This document shows, in pieces, positions 54,811 to 64,000 of a stretch of DNA of 64,000 nucleotides; the stretch's first letter is position 1, and each line of letters begins with the position of its first letter. The notes beneath the pieces were generated by a model. That model was not told the origin of the DNA, searched no databases, and worked only from the letters and a program-made list of their open reading frames with translations. Position numbers and translations under genes: made by a program. The stretch comes from Agrobacterium vitis (GTDB taxonomy: Bacteria; Pseudomonadota; Alphaproteobacteria; Rhizobiales; Rhizobiaceae). The stretch is taken from NCBI RefSeq assembly GCF_014926405.1, contig NZ_JACXXJ020000005.1, positions 1,927,001 through 1,991,000 of the forward strand, in the 5' to 3' direction.

Positions 54811-55806
54811 ATGGGAAAGACACGGACGGCATTGGTGACCGGCGGCGCTGGATTTCTCGGTTCCCACGTCTGCGCACGTTTGCTTGACGAAGGCTGTGAT
54901 GTGGTTTGCCTGGACAATCTCCAGACCGGGCGGCGCAAAAATATCGAACCTCTGCTGACCAATCCCAAACTGTCCTTTATAAAAGCCGATGTCCGCGATC
55001 CCTTGCCGCAAGGCAATTATGACGAGATCTGGAATCTCGCCTGCCCCGCCTCGCCGCCGCAATATCAGATCGATCCTGTCGGCACGATGCTGATCAATGT
55101 GCTTGGCATGAAAAACGTGCTGGACCTGGCTGTCGCCTGCGGCGCGCGGGTGTTTCAGGCATCGACCAGCGAGATCTACGGCGATCCGCAGGTTCATCCG
55201 CAGACGGAAAGCTATCGTGGCGCAGTCAACACGATAGGGCCGCGGGCCTGCTATGACGAAGGCAAGCGCGCCGCCGAAACCCTGTGTTTCGATTATCACC
55301 GCCAGCATGGCGTTGAAATCAAGGTGGTGCGGATCTTCAACACCTATGGTCCCAACATGGACCCGCAGGATGGACGGGTGGTGTCCAACTTCATCGTCCG
55401 CGCCCTGGAAGAGGCCCCGCTGGAACTTTATGGCGGCGGCACGCAGACCCGATCCTTCTGCTATGTCGATGATCTGATCGAGGGATTTTTCCGACTGATG
55501 CGCTCCGATGCCTCGATCACCGGTCCGGTCAATATTGGCGATCCCGGCGAGTTTACCGTGCGGGAACTGGCTGACATCATTCTGGAAATGACCGGAAGCC
55601 GGTCGGTTATCATCGACAGGCCGCTGCCGAAGGACGATCCGCTGCTGCGGCGTCCCGACATCACCCTTGCCGGGCAATTGCTGGGCTGGGCGCCGAAAGT
55701 GCGGCTGCGTGAAGGGCTGAAGCGGTCGATCCCGTATTTCGCAGCGGAAACGGGACGCCCCATAAACACAAGAGCTGCCAACATCAATCTGGATACATTG
55801 TCATGA
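54811..55806 (+). CDS. UDP-glucuronate decarboxylase (UDP-xylose synthase)
   Basis: A 331-residue extended SDR. Residues 7-14 carry the NAD loop [20 protein letters not shown] near residue 74, STSEIYGDP near 118 and the catalytic YDEGKR near 148 are the signature of UXS enzymes that convert UDP-glucuronate to UDP-xylose, as opposed to plain epimerases. AGAGGA precedes the ATG at 54811. It overlaps the following epimerase by ATGA, and the UDP-glucose dehydrogenase that makes its substrate lies two genes on. Confidence 0.9.
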   Translation: MGKTRTALVTGGAGFLGSHVCARLLDEGCDVVCLDNLQTGRRKNIEPLLTNPKLSFIKADVRDPLPQGNYDEIWNLACPASPPQYQIDPVGTMLINVLGMKNVLDLAVACGARVFQASTSEIYGDPQVHPQTESYRGAVNTIGPRACYDEGKRAAETLCFDYHRQHGVEIKVVRIFNTYGPNMDPQDGRVVSNFIVRALEEAPLELYGGGTQTRSFCYVDDLIEGFFRLMRSDASITGPVNIGDPGEFTVRELADIILEMTGSRSVIIDRPLPKDDPLLRRPDITLAGQLLGWAPKVRLREGLKRSIPYFAAETGRPINTRAANINLDTLS

Positions 55807-56777
55807 AGAATATCCTTGTTGTCGGCGGAGCCGGCTATATCGGAAGCCATGCCTGCAAGGCCTTGTCCAAGGCGGGTTACACACCTGTGGTTTATGACAA
55901 CCTGGTCCACGGCCATGCGGATTCGGTCAAATGGGGTCCGTTCGAACAAGGTGACATCGCCGATGGCGCACGGCTTGATGCGGTTCTCAGCAAATACAAG
56001 CCGGAATGCGTGATGCATTTTGCCGCCTTCGCCGCCGTCGGCGAATCGGTAACGGACCCGGCAAAATATTACAACAACAACATCCATGGTTCGGTCTGCC
56101 TGCTGGACGCCATGCGCCGCAACGGCGTTGACACCATCGTGTTTTCCTCGACCTGCGCCACCTATGGCGAGGTCAAAAGCCTGCCGATTGTCGAGGAAGC
56201 ACCGCAGAACCCGGTCAATCCCTATGGTTTTTCCAAGCTGGTGATCGAGCAGGCGCTGAAGGATTACGGCCATGCCTATGGGTTGAAATGGGTGGCCATG
56301 CGCTATTTCAACGCCGCCGGTCTCGATCCGGAAGGCGATCTGGGCGAACGTCACGATCCGGAAACCCATGCCATTCCGTTGGCGGTTCTGGCGGCCATGC
56401 GCCAGACCGAGTTCAACGTGTTCGGCACCGATTACGATACGCCTGATGGCACTGCCGTCCGCGACTATATCCATGTCTGCGATCTTGCCGATGCCCATGT
56501 CCTGGCCATCGACTATCTGCAAAAGGGCGGCGAAAGCGGTGCCTTCAATCTTGCGACCGGCAAGGGTACATCGGTCAAGGACTTGCTGGAAGCAGTGTCT
56601 GAGGCCGTCGGCGCGCAGGTTCCGATCAAATATGCGCCGAGGCGGGCTGGCGATGCGCCGGCTCTTTACGCCTCCGGCGACAAAGCCCGAAGCCTGCTGG
56701 GCTGGACGCCGCGCTATACTGATATCAACCTGATCGTGAAAACCGCGGCGGACTGGTTCAAGGCTCACCGCAACTAA
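55803..56777 (+). CDS. galE: UDP-sugar 4-epimerase (GalE-like; possibly UDP-xylose 4-epimerase)
   Basis: A 324-residue extended SDR starting [21 protein letters not shown], with [12 protein letters not shown] near residue 78, the catalytic Ser in SSTCATYG near 118, the YGFSKL Tyr/Lys near 142 and RYFNAAG near 170. By sequence it belongs to the GalE family. Coupling to a UDP-xylose synthase suggests UDP-xylose/UDP-arabinose interconversion (Uxe), as described for the rhizobial Uxs-Uxe pair; UDP-glucose/galactose remains possible. Confidence 0.88.
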   Translation: MKNILVVGGAGYIGSHACKALSKAGYTPVVYDNLVHGHADSVKWGPFEQGDIADGARLDAVLSKYKPECVMHFAAFAAVGESVTDPAKYYNNNIHGSVCLLDAMRRNGVDTIVFSSTCATYGEVKSLPIVEEAPQNPVNPYGFSKLVIEQALKDYGHAYGLKWVAMRYFNAAGLDPEGDLGERHDPETHAIPLAVLAAMRQTEFNVFGTDYDTPDGTAVRDYIHVCDLADAHVLAIDYLQKGGESGAFNLATGKGTSVKDLLEAVSEAVGAQVPIKYAPRRAGDAPALYASGDKARSLLGWTPRYTDINLIVKTAADWFKAHRN

Positions 56778-56871
56778 AGCCGACATAACGAGGCTTTGTC
56801 GATATGGTTCAATTGGAACCGCAAGGCAGTCCCGCCCTTAGCACCCCTTTGACAGGAAAGCGGCAGAATTC

Positions 56872-58188
56872 ATGAATGTTCGCATTACCATGGTAGGCAC
56901 CGGCTATGTGGGCCTGGTCAGCGGCGCATGCTTTGCCGAGCTGGGCCATGACGTCATCTGCGTCGACAAGGACCCGCGCAAGATTGAAATGCTGCATCAA
57001 GGCAAGATGCCGATCTATGAGCCGGGTCTGGATGAACTGGTGCAGCGCAATGTCGCCGCCGGCCGCATCACCTTCACTACCGACCTTGCCGCAAGCGTCA
57101 AGGACCGCGATGCCGTGTTCATCGCCGTCGGCACGCCAACCGAGGCGGGTTCGGACCGGGCCGATCTGAAATATGTGTTTGCCGCCGCCGCCGAAATTGC
57201 CAAGGCTGTCACCGGCTTTACCGTCATTGTCACCAAATCGACGGTGCCGGTTGGCACCAACCGTCAGGTCTTCGAGATTGCCAAGGCCAATGCCGCACCG
57301 GATGTGCGGATCGCGGTTGCGTCCAATCCCGAATTTCTGCGCGAAGGCGCCGCCATCAAGGATTTTCTGGAGCCGGACCGGATCGTCGTCGGCGTCGATA
57401 CCCCTCAGTCTGGCGAGGTGATGGAGAGGATTTATGCGCCGCTGCTGCTAAACGGTAATGTTCCTTTCTTCAGCACCGGGATTGAGACGGCTGAACTGAT
57501 CAAATATGCCGCCAATGCCTTTCTCGCGGTCAAGATCAGCTTTATCAATGAAATGGCCAATCTATGCGAGGCCGTCGGCGCCACAGTTGAGGATGTGGCG
57601 CATGGCATCGGTCTCGACAAGCGGATCGGCCGGGCCTTTCTCAATACCGGCCCTGGCTGGGGCGGCTCCTGCTTTCCCAAGGATACCCGCGCGTTGCTGG
57701 CAACCGCTGCCGATGCCGGGATCGACTCGCTCGTCGTGTCTTCGGCGGTCAATGCCAACAACCAGCGCAAGGCCGATATGGTCACCAAGGTGATTGAGGC
57801 CGCGGGCGGTGATGTCGAGGGCAAGAAAATCGCCGTGCTCGGCGTGACCTTCAAAGGCCAGACCGACGATATGCGCGAAAGCACCAGCCTGGTGATGCTG
57901 CCTGCCTTGCAGGCGAAAGGCGCAAAGGTTGCTGCTTTCGATCCGTCAAGCCCACATGACGCGGCAAGTCAGTTGCCGGGTGTTGAAATGACCAAGACAG
58001 CCAAGGAAGCCGCGACAGGCGCCGATGTTCTGGTCATCCTGACCGACTGGATGGTCTTCAAGACCTATAATTTCAAGGAAATCGCCAGTGTCATGGCGTC
58101 TCCTGTCCTGGTCGATCTTCGCAATATGTTCAATGCCAATGAAGCGCAGAAGAATGGATTTTCTCACTATGTCTCGCTGGGACGGTGA
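56872..58188 (+). CDS. ugd: UDP-glucose 6-dehydrogenase
   Basis: A 438-residue NAD-dependent enzyme that oxidises UDP-glucose to UDP-glucuronate. The NAD loop is GTGYVGLVSG near residue 8; the catalytic Cys is in GWGGSCFPKDTRAL near 262; KSTVPVGT near 123 and GVTFKGQTDDMRES near 325 are family motifs. It provides substrate for the UDP-xylose synthase at 54811-55806. The 94-bp gap after the epimerase lets all three belong to one operon. Confidence 0.95.
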   Translation: MNVRITMVGTGYVGLVSGACFAELGHDVICVDKDPRKIEMLHQGKMPIYEPGLDELVQRNVAAGRITFTTDLAASVKDRDAVFIAVGTPTEAGSDRADLKYVFAAAAEIAKAVTGFTVIVTKSTVPVGTNRQVFEIAKANAAPDVRIAVASNPEFLREGAAIKDFLEPDRIVVGVDTPQSGEVMERIYAPLLLNGNVPFFSTGIETAELIKYAANAFLAVKISFINEMANLCEAVGATVEDVAHGIGLDKRIGRAFLNTGPGWGGSCFPKDTRALLATAADAGIDSLVVSSAVNANNQRKADMVTKVIEAAGGDVEGKKIAVLGVTFKGQTDDMRESTSLVMLPALQAKGAKVAAFDPSSPHDAASQLPGVEMTKTAKEAATGADVLVILTDWMVFKTYNFKEIASVMASPVLVDLRNMFNANEAQKNGFSHYVSLGR

Positions 58189-58378
58189 GGTAGCTCCCAG
58201 GAACAGGCCGTTCGGAAGGATTTTTGGCGTAAAGTCACATTTGTGTAACAAACTCGGCAAGGATTGATCCTTCCACTGCGTGACATCGTGGTGTAAGGAG
58301 AGGCCGCCGGAACAGCCGGACCGGAAAGATCAAGAAACCTGGCGACCCCTTCGCGGCCTAGTCCTGGAGTTGAACGGA

Positions 58379-58978
58379 ATGCCCATTACGATTTTCGACG
58401 GTATTGTCATCGGTGTCGTGCTGTTTTCAGCCGTGCTGGCGATGATCCGCGGCTTTTCACGCGAGATCCTGTCGATTGCCAGTTGGGTGGGCGCCATTGC
58501 GGCGGCCTATTATCTCTATCCTTTCATTCTTCCCTATGTGAAGAATTATACCAACGACCAGCGGATCGCTGTTGCCGCCTCTGCAGGCGGAGTGTTCTTG
58601 CTGGCCCTGATCCTGATCTCATTCATTACTTCGCGCATTGCCGACTTCATCATAGACAGCCGGATTGGCGCATTGGACCGCACCCTCGGCTTTCTGTTCG
58701 GGGCAGCGCGCGGCATCCTGCTGCTGGTGGTGGCCGTGGCCTTCTGGAACTGGCTGATCGATGCCAAGCAGCGGCCTGACTGGGTCAACAATGCCAAGTC
58801 GAAACCGTTCCTCGATGCGCTGGTGGTCAAGCTGGAAGCGGTGCTGCCCGACGATATCGAACCGCAACTGCGCGCCCGCATCCTCGGCAAACAACAGACA
58901 GCACCTGCTGAAGGCCAGGCGCCTGCCGACGATGCGCCAGCCCAGACACCAGGTCAGACACCCGCGCCAGCCAACTGA
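58379..58978 (+). CDS. cvpA: CvpA family membrane protein
   Basis: A 199-residue inner-membrane protein starting MPITIFDGIVIGVVLFSAVLAMIRGFSRE with four hydrophobic segments, as in CvpA (colicin V production). The RGFSREILSIASWVGA segment is the family hallmark. The last 35 residues are Gln/Pro/Ala-rich. It is the gene before purF, as in many proteobacteria. Its biochemical role is not settled. Confidence 0.92.
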   Translation: MPITIFDGIVIGVVLFSAVLAMIRGFSREILSIASWVGAIAAAYYLYPFILPYVKNYTNDQRIAVAASAGGVFLLALILISFITSRIADFIIDSRIGALDRTLGFLFGAARGILLLVVAVAFWNWLIDAKQRPDWVNNAKSKPFLDALVVKLEAVLPDDIEPQLRARILGKQQTAPAEGQAPADDAPAQTPGQTPAPAN

Positions 58979-59194
58979 TATCGTCCGCCTTCTGGACGTT
59001 GATACCAGGCTTGCTTATATAGAGCTGGCCTGTCCGAATTGCTCAAGACCATCAGACCCTGCCAGGGATTGAGCCCAGGGATTGAGCATAGACAAAGAAT
59101 GAGCGCCACCCGTGATGGAAATCGGCGCTCCTCACTGCATTTCGTCACCCGTGCCCCGTATCGGCGCGCATGTATCGAGCAAAGGCTTGCTGCA

Positions 59195-60685
59195 ATGAAA
59201 CAGTCTATTTCATCGACTTTCCTTGAAGAGCTTGATGGCGACACGCTGCATGAAGAATGCGGCGTGTTCGGCATTCTGGGCTATCAGGATGCCGCAACCC
59301 TGACCGCTCTCGGCCTGCATGCGCTTCAGCATCGCGGCCAGGAAGCAGCCGGACTGGTGTCTTTTGACGGCAAGCAGTTTCACACTGAAAAGCATATGGG
59401 CCTGGTCGGCGACCACTATACCAATCCGGTGACGCTGGCGAAATTGCCGGGTTCCGCCGCCATCGGCCATACCCGCTATTCCACGACAGGAGAAACGGCG
59501 TTGCGCAATGTGCAGCCGTTGTTTGCCGAACTGGAGGAAGGCGGTATCGCCATTGCCCATAACGGCAATTTCACCAATGGCCTGACGCTGCGCCGCCAGA
59601 TCATTGCCACCGGTGCCATCTGTCAATCCACCTCGGATTCGGAAGTGGTACTGCATCTGATCGCCCGGTCACGCCACAGCTCGACCGCCGACCGTTTCAT
59701 CGACGCCATGCGACAGATGGAGGGCGGCTATGCGATGATCGCCATGACCCGCACCAAGCTGATCGCCGCCCGCGACCCGATCGGCATCCGGCCTCTGGTG
59801 ATGGGCGATCTCGACGGTAAGCCGATTTTCTGCTCGGAAACCTGCGCGCTGGACATTATCGGCGCGAAATTCGTACGCGATGTCGAAAACGGCGAAGTGA
59901 TCATCTGCGAGATCCAGCCCGACGGCTCGATCACCATCGACAGCCGCCGCCCGGCACGCCCGCAGGCCGAGCGTCCCTGCCTGTTCGAATATGTCTATTT
60001 CGCCCGCCCCGATTCGGTTGTCAGCGGTCGCAATGTCTACCAGACCCGCAAGGCCATGGGCATGAACCTGGCGAAGGAAGCCCCTTGCGACGGCGATGTC
60101 GTGGTGCCTGTTCCCGATGGTGGCACACCGGCAGCACTGGGCTATGCCCAGGCCAGCGGCATTCCGTTCGAATACGGCATCATCCGCAATCACTATGTCG
60201 GGCGCACCTTTATCGAGCCGACGCAACAGATCCGCGCCTTCGGCGTCAAGCTGAAGCATTCGGCCAACCGGGCGATGATCGAGGGCAAACGGGTTATCCT
60301 GGTGGACGATTCCATCGTGCGCGGCACGACTTCGCTGAAGATCGTCCAGATGATCCGCGATGCCGGTGCCAAGGAAGTGCATATCCGTGTTGCCAGCCCG
60401 ATGATCTACCATCCGGATTTCTACGGCATCGACACGCCGGACGCCGAAAAGCTGCTCGCCAATCAATATGCGGGTGCCGAAGCCATGGCGAAATTTATCG
60501 GCGCCGATTCGCTTGCCTTCCTGTCCATCGATGGGCTGTACATGGCGGTGGGCGGCGAGGCCCGCAATGCCGCCAATCCGCAATTTACCGATCACTATTT
60601 CACCGGCGACTACCCGACGCGTCTCCTGGACAAGGAAGGCGAGAAAATGGGCCGCAAGGTGTCGGTTATGTCGAGCAATGGGTGA
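59195..60685 (+). CDS. purF: Amidophosphoribosyltransferase
   Basis: The first committed enzyme of purine synthesis, 496 residues. The nucleophile Cys22 (EECGVFGI) follows a 21-residue leader, so the mature N-terminus is probably made by propeptide cleavage, as in Bacillus-type enzymes. However, the CxxC that binds the Fe-S cluster there appears here as DHYF (in FTDHYFTGDYP), so no cluster is expected. RHSSTADRF and the PRPP site VILVDDSIVRGTTS near residue 367 complete the assignment. The start MKQSISSTF fits the family; a longer frame from 59039 is unlikely. Confidence 0.95.
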   Translation: MKQSISSTFLEELDGDTLHEECGVFGILGYQDAATLTALGLHALQHRGQEAAGLVSFDGKQFHTEKHMGLVGDHYTNPVTLAKLPGSAAIGHTRYSTTGETALRNVQPLFAELEEGGIAIAHNGNFTNGLTLRRQIIATGAICQSTSDSEVVLHLIARSRHSSTADRFIDAMRQMEGGYAMIAMTRTKLIAARDPIGIRPLVMGDLDGKPIFCSETCALDIIGAKFVRDVENGEVIICEIQPDGSITIDSRRPARPQAERPCLFEYVYFARPDSVVSGRNVYQTRKAMGMNLAKEAPCDGDVVVPVPDGGTPAALGYAQASGIPFEYGIIRNHYVGRTFIEPTQQIRAFGVKLKHSANRAMIEGKRVILVDDSIVRGTTSLKIVQMIRDAGAKEVHIRVASPMIYHPDFYGIDTPDAEKLLANQYAGAEAMAKFIGADSLAFLSIDGLYMAVGGEARNAANPQFTDHYFTGDYPTRLLDKEGEKMGRKVSVMSSNG

Positions 60686-60729
60686 GGCCGATAGTTAGCG
60701 TTGCATGAGATGATGAGGGGGAAGTGGAC

Positions 60730-61470
60730 ATGACGGTTGATCTCAAGGGACGGATCGCGCTTGTCACCGGCGCGTCACGCGGCATCGGCTATTTCACCGC
60801 GCTGGAACTGGCAAAGGCTGGCGCGCATGTGATTGCCTGCGCCCGCACCGTCGGGGGTCTGGAAGACCTTGACGACGCCATTACTTCGGCAGGTGGTAGC
60901 GCGACCCTCGTGCCATTCGATCTCGCCGACATGGGCGCCATCGATGCGCTGGGCGGATCGATTTTCGAGCGTTGGGGCAAGCTGGATATTCTGGTTGCCA
61001 ATGCTGGTGTGCTCGGGACGATTTCGCCCGTTGCCCATGTCGAGGCCAAGGTGTTCGAAAAGGTCATGACCATCAATGTCACCGCCACCTGGCGGCTGAT
61101 CCGCTCGATCGATCCGCTGATCACCAAATCCGACCAGGGCCGCGCCCTGATCCTGTCCTCCGCCGCACCGCATAAATGCAAGCCTTTCTGGGGCCCCTAT
61201 TCCGCATCCAAGGCTGCGGTTGAAGCCTTAGCCCGCACCTGGGCTGCCGAAAACCAGCGCCTACCGCTCCGCGTCCTTTCCATTGACCCTGGTGCCACCC
61301 GCACGGCGATGCGCGCCCAGGCCATGCCGGGCGAAGACCCTGATACATTGCCGCATCCCTCAGAAGTCGCCAAAGCCCTGTTGCCACTGGTCGGGCCGCA
61401 ACAGACGGAAACAGGCAAGCTGTTTATCGTCCGGGAACAGAAGATCGTCGATTATCCGCCCTACGGCTGA
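60730..61470 (+). CDS. SDR family oxidoreductase
   Basis: A 246-residue classical SDR: TGASRGIG near residue 14, NAGVLG near 91, catalytic Ser in LILSSAAPH near 140 and YSASK near 158. It lies 44 bp after purF, as in other rhizobia. The substrate is unknown. The start is set at ATG 60730, with AGGGGG upstream; GTG 60724 is an alternative. Confidence 0.9.
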   Translation: MTVDLKGRIALVTGASRGIGYFTALELAKAGAHVIACARTVGGLEDLDDAITSAGGSATLVPFDLADMGAIDALGGSIFERWGKLDILVANAGVLGTISPVAHVEAKVFEKVMTINVTATWRLIRSIDPLITKSDQGRALILSSAAPHKCKPFWGPYSASKAAVEALARTWAAENQRLPLRVLSIDPGATRTAMRAQAMPGEDPDTLPHPSEVAKALLPLVGPQQTETGKLFIVREQKIVDYPPYG

Positions 61471-61526
61471 CCGCGATTGCGGACAGCCTGGACGGCTGCG
61501 ATCTTCAAAAATATTGAAATAGATTT

Positions 61527-62609
61527 TTACGGCAAGAGCGGCTCGAAAGTCGTGCCCATCAGGGCCACTTTGTTGCGAATCCGCTCGGCTCCTTCGGCTC
61601 TTTCCGCGGGATTATCGATCAGGCGGATGATTTCTGCGATCCAGGCAGCCTGATCATAGGGCAATCGAGGTTGTGCATCATCAGCCTCGGCGCCATAGGC
61701 CAGGCCTTCTGAGAACAGCCCTGCCGCACCCAGCCGGGCGACATCGATGAATTTGGTGCAGGCCCGGCTGTCATTGGCCTCAGACGGCGCCAAGGGTACC
61801 AGCATGATATCGACCTGCGCCCTTCCCGCGTAAACCAGATATTGTGGCCAGGACACTGGCGCCTTCACCGTTACGCGGTTCATGTCTTTCCAGATCGCGC
61901 GGGCCTTCTTGCCCGCAAACACTTCGAACACCGCCTGGGGGCGCTGTTCCAGCACGGTCCGGATGACCGGCTTCAGGAAGTGATGTTCCGCCACATGCAC
62001 CCCCGTGGCGTGATAGGCAACCACCACCTTGTCCTGGCTCGTCGCGTCATCCGCTTCGCTATCGGCGTGCAAGCGACGCTCCCAAAGGCTGATGGGAGGA
62101 GCTGGTGGCAGGACACGGGCCATCGGTTCGCCAATCGCCTGGAACAATTGCGGCGTGGACAGCCAGAGAATGTCAAGATGGCGGTTCAGGCGCCGCAGCG
62201 GATAAAGCGCCCGAAACCATAGAAACAGGCTATAGGCGATATCGGCGTCTCGGCTGGAGATCACCGCATTGATGTCATCATCCAACAGCAGACCGACGCC
62301 GGCCAGCTTGTCGGCATGGGTTTCGATCCAGCGCAGCAAGGGTCGCGATGCATAGCGACAGATCACCACAAATGCGCCGTCGGGGTCGAGTGCGCGCCCG
62401 TCAAGCTTTCTAATATCGTGAACCTGATAGGGAGGCATGCCCTCTGCACTCAACCGGACGGGCAGATAATAGTCGAATGTGGGGTTTGGAACGCGACCGA
62501 AGACCAGAACCGACTTGACTGGGCGGCGCGGCTTTCCATCCGCTTGTTCCCGCAGCCGGGGTCGCGGCAAAACCTGCTCCAGAACGGGCCAGTACCACCG
62601 TTTTTTCAT
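61527..62609 (-). CDS. Putative glycosyltransferase (GT1/GT4-like)
   Basis: A 360-residue soluble protein with two Rossmann-like halves: VKSVLVFGRVPNPTFDYYLP near residue 30 and KVVVAYHATGVHVAEHHFLKPVI near 195, followed by VFEVFAGKKARAIW near 230 and a C-terminal segment (SEANDSRACTKFIDVARLGAAGLFSEG, near 287) resembling the acidic acceptor motif of GT-B enzymes. No specific family was recognised. It is coupled by ATGA to the GT2 gene upstream, so the two probably build the same surface glycan. Confidence 0.65.
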   Translation of the reverse strand: MKKRWYWPVLEQVLPRPRLREQADGKPRRPVKSVLVFGRVPNPTFDYYLPVRLSAEGMPPYQVHDIRKLDGRALDPDGAFVVICRYASRPLLRWIETHADKLAGVGLLLDDDINAVISSRDADIAYSLFLWFRALYPLRRLNRHLDILWLSTPQLFQAIGEPMARVLPPAPPISLWERRLHADSEADDATSQDKVVVAYHATGVHVAEHHFLKPVIRTVLEQRPQAVFEVFAGKKARAIWKDMNRVTVKAPVSWPQYLVYAGRAQVDIMLVPLAPSEANDSRACTKFIDVARLGAAGLFSEGLAYGAEADDAQPRLPYDQAAWIAEIIRLIDNPAERAEGAERIRNKVALMGTTFEPLLP

Positions 62610-64000
62610 CGGATGCGGCCACTCCTTGCCGACAGGTCACGCGGCGCCGCTTCCAGCACGAAATCACCAGCGCTCAGCGAGCAGTTCGGATTGTAGCAGG
62701 GATCGTTGTCGATGACCTCGGCCCAGCGTTCGAACATTACCTTCTCCTCTCCGGCAAAGCGCAGCCGCTTTTCGACGGTATCGTCCCGCCCGCGCGATAC
62801 GGATTCACGATGAACAAGGCGTGCATGAGGCGTCCAGACGATATCGAGACCGGCACGGCGCAGCTTCAGGCAGTAATCGACATCGTTGAAAGCAACCGGC
62901 AAATTCGCTTCATCCATGCCGCCCACCTGAAGCCAATGGCTCTTGCGGGTCAAGAGGCAGGCCGCCGTGACGGCGGAAACATGGCGGCGCTGCGCAAGCA
63001 GGCCATGATCCTCGCCACCATCAGGATCATGAAAATGGAAACTGTGGCGGGCGATGGACCCCGCCCCCAGCGTGACGCCAGCATGTTGCACAAAACCATC
63101 GGGATAGAGCAACAGGGCGCCAACAGCCCCGACTTGAGGATCATCCAACTCGGCATTCATCTCGCCCAGCCAGTCGCGCTCCAGCGGCTCGACATCGTTG
63201 TTGAGCAGCAGGATCCGGTCATGCCGGGCCTGATCGACGCCGAGATTGCAGGCTCGGGAGAAATTAAAGGTGCCAGGCATCGGCAAGCGCCGGACATGAC
63301 CCTCCGCCTCGATCCTGTCGAGAAGAATGCGCGTCGCATCCTCCTTGCTGTCATTGTCGATGACAATAATGTCCAACTCACCATGATCGGTGCGGCCCAG
63401 CAGGCCATCAAGACAGGCGGAGAGAAGATCCGCCCGGTCGCGGGTCGGAATGATCACTGTGACAGGCGGGCGAGAGCTGCCCGGCTGAAGCAAGGGCCGC
63501 GACGGCGTGAGAGCCGGTCGCGCAGAGGACCGGTGAACCAGAACGCGGGGCAGATGAAGAATGTCCCCCGCGGCCGCCGCCTGGATGACGAGTTGGTTCG
63601 CATCGAAATTGGTGACATCGACAGGCTGCGGTAGGCGGGCATGGCGCAAGAGAACGCAGTCCATCGGCAGCCAGCCGGTTTGCACCAAGGGCAGGTTCCA
63701 GGCCGGTTTGAACAACGGCACAGCTGGCTCACCCTTGCGCGTAGTCTGGTCCTCGTCGCAATAGACCCCTGCCGCCTGCGGATTCTGGATCAGGCAGTCG
63801 GCCATCCATTGCAGCGCCCATGGCGACAAGGTGACGCCGGCCGGTACCAGCAGCCAAAACAGATCCTTGTCCTCAGTGCGATTTGACAGGCGATCCGCCA
63901 GATCTTCCAGCTCGGCAAATTCGAAAGCGCGGTAGCTTTGCCGCTCAAGACTTTTGCGCGTAATGGTCCGCCCCTCACCCGCCCCAGTGATACAGACCAA
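62606..64000 (-). CDS. Glycosyltransferase family 2 protein, 5' part outside the window
   Basis: At least 464 residues; the frame is open to the right edge and the true start lies beyond it. A GT-A domain shows VTVIIPTRDRADLLSACLDGLL near visible residue 180, DIIVIDNDS, the nucleotide-sugar NFSRACNLGV segment and LLLNNDVEPLERDW (DxD-like) near 270, followed by VGGMDEANLPVAFNDVDYCLKL. The N-terminal part is a second, degenerate domain (LFWLLVPAGVTLSPWALQWM). Substrate and role are unknown; surface polysaccharide or O-antigen synthesis is likely. Confidence 0.87.
   Translation of the reverse strand: MVCITGAGEGRTITRKSLERQSYRAFEFAELEDLADRLSNRTEDKDLFWLLVPAGVTLSPWALQWMADCLIQNPQAAGVYCDEDQTTRKGEPAVPLFKPAWNLPLVQTGWLPMDCVLLRHARLPQPVDVTNFDANQLVIQAAAAGDILHLPRVLVHRSSARPALTPSRPLLQPGSSRPPVTVIIPTRDRADLLSACLDGLLGRTDHGELDIIVIDNDSKEDATRILLDRIEAEGHVRRLPMPGTFNFSRACNLGVDQARHDRILLLNNDVEPLERDWLGEMNAELDDPQVGAVGALLLYPDGFVQHAGVTLGAGSIARHSFHFHDPDGGEDHGLLAQRRHVSAVTAACLLTRKSHWLQVGGMDEANLPVAFNDVDYCLKLRRAGLDIVWTPHARLVHRESVSRGRDDTVEKRLRFAGEEKVMFERWAEVIDNDPCYNPNCSLSAGDFVLEAAPRDLSARSGRIR

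Noticed and set aside
55461..56786. 441-residue minus-strand frame across the UDP-sugar genes
   Set aside because: It is antisense to two clear enzymes and has no family features.
63998..64000. TTG at the right edge as the start of the GT2 glycosyltransferase
   Set aside because: It is only the first possible codon in the window; the open frame reaches the edge and the real start is probably outside.
1..64000. CRISPR arrays, insertion sequences, prophage, tRNA or rRNA genes
   Set aside because: No regularly spaced repeats, transposase or integrase motifs, or RNA gene signatures were found on either strand.

Overview
The window is bacterial chromosomal DNA from an alphaproteobacterium of the Rhizobiaceae, most like the Agrobacterium/Allorhizobium/Rhizobium group. 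This is inferred from GC-rich coding with Rhizobiales gene orders (uvrC-pgsA-moaD-moaE; lptF-lptG-lptD-surA-pdxA-rsmA; fabD-fabG-acpP-fabF-mltG-yicC-gmk; rpsF-rpsR-DUF2232-rplI-dnaB; alr-radA; cvpA-purF), a BigR sulfide-detoxification operon, an Omp25/RopB-type porin-like protein, and a two-palindrome intergenic repeat like the rhizobial RIME elements. No phage, insertion sequence, CRISPR array, rRNA or tRNA was recognised. Coding density is high and many neighbours overlap by ATGA, so translational coupling is common.

Layout. 1-9.8 kb: start of a divergent AI-2E permease, purM-purN, a five-gene overlapping sulfide operon (blh-bigR-two YeeE half-permeases-tauE) read leftward from a palindromic operator, a Nudix hydrolase coupled to a molybdopterin oxidoreductase, rlmJ and a glutathione transferase. 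9.8-24.4 kb: outer membrane protein, a pteridine-reductase-like SDR, uvrC, pgsA, moaDE, ndk, second GST, ABC-F ATPase, chemoreceptor, pepA-holC, PAP2 phosphatase. 24.4-32.5 kb: LPS export genes lptF, lptG, lptD, then surA-like chaperone, pdxA and rsmA. 32.5-40.3 kb (leftward): a frameshifted methyltransferase, gmk, yicC, mltG, fabF, acpP, fabG, fabD.

40.4-44.1 kb is the most accessory-looking part: an aldo/keto reductase, a secreted-type protein with a regular 19-residue Gly-Asp repeat (a probable one-faced calcium beta-solenoid), a protealysin-like M4 metalloprotease and, just downstream, a small protein that looks like emfourin, the M4 protease inhibitor. 44.1-48.7 kb: ribosomal protein operon rpsF-rpsR-(DUF2232)-rplI with a foldable leader that can bury the rpsF ribosome binding site, then dnaB. 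48.8-51.9 kb: a polar amino-acid ABC importer (binding protein plus two permeases, no ATPase) and an AraC regulator, lying between dnaB and alr-radA. 54.8-58.2 kb: a UDP-sugar cassette (UDP-xylose synthase, UDP-sugar 4-epimerase, UDP-glucose dehydrogenase) lying between radA and cvpA-purF. 60.7-64 kb: an SDR and two coupled glycosyltransferases, the last running off the window.

The strongest candidates for something under-described are the 19-residue solenoid protein beside the protease/inhibitor pair, the rpsF leader structure, the tandem hairpins before surA, and the repeat element whose edge supplies the stop codon of two genes.
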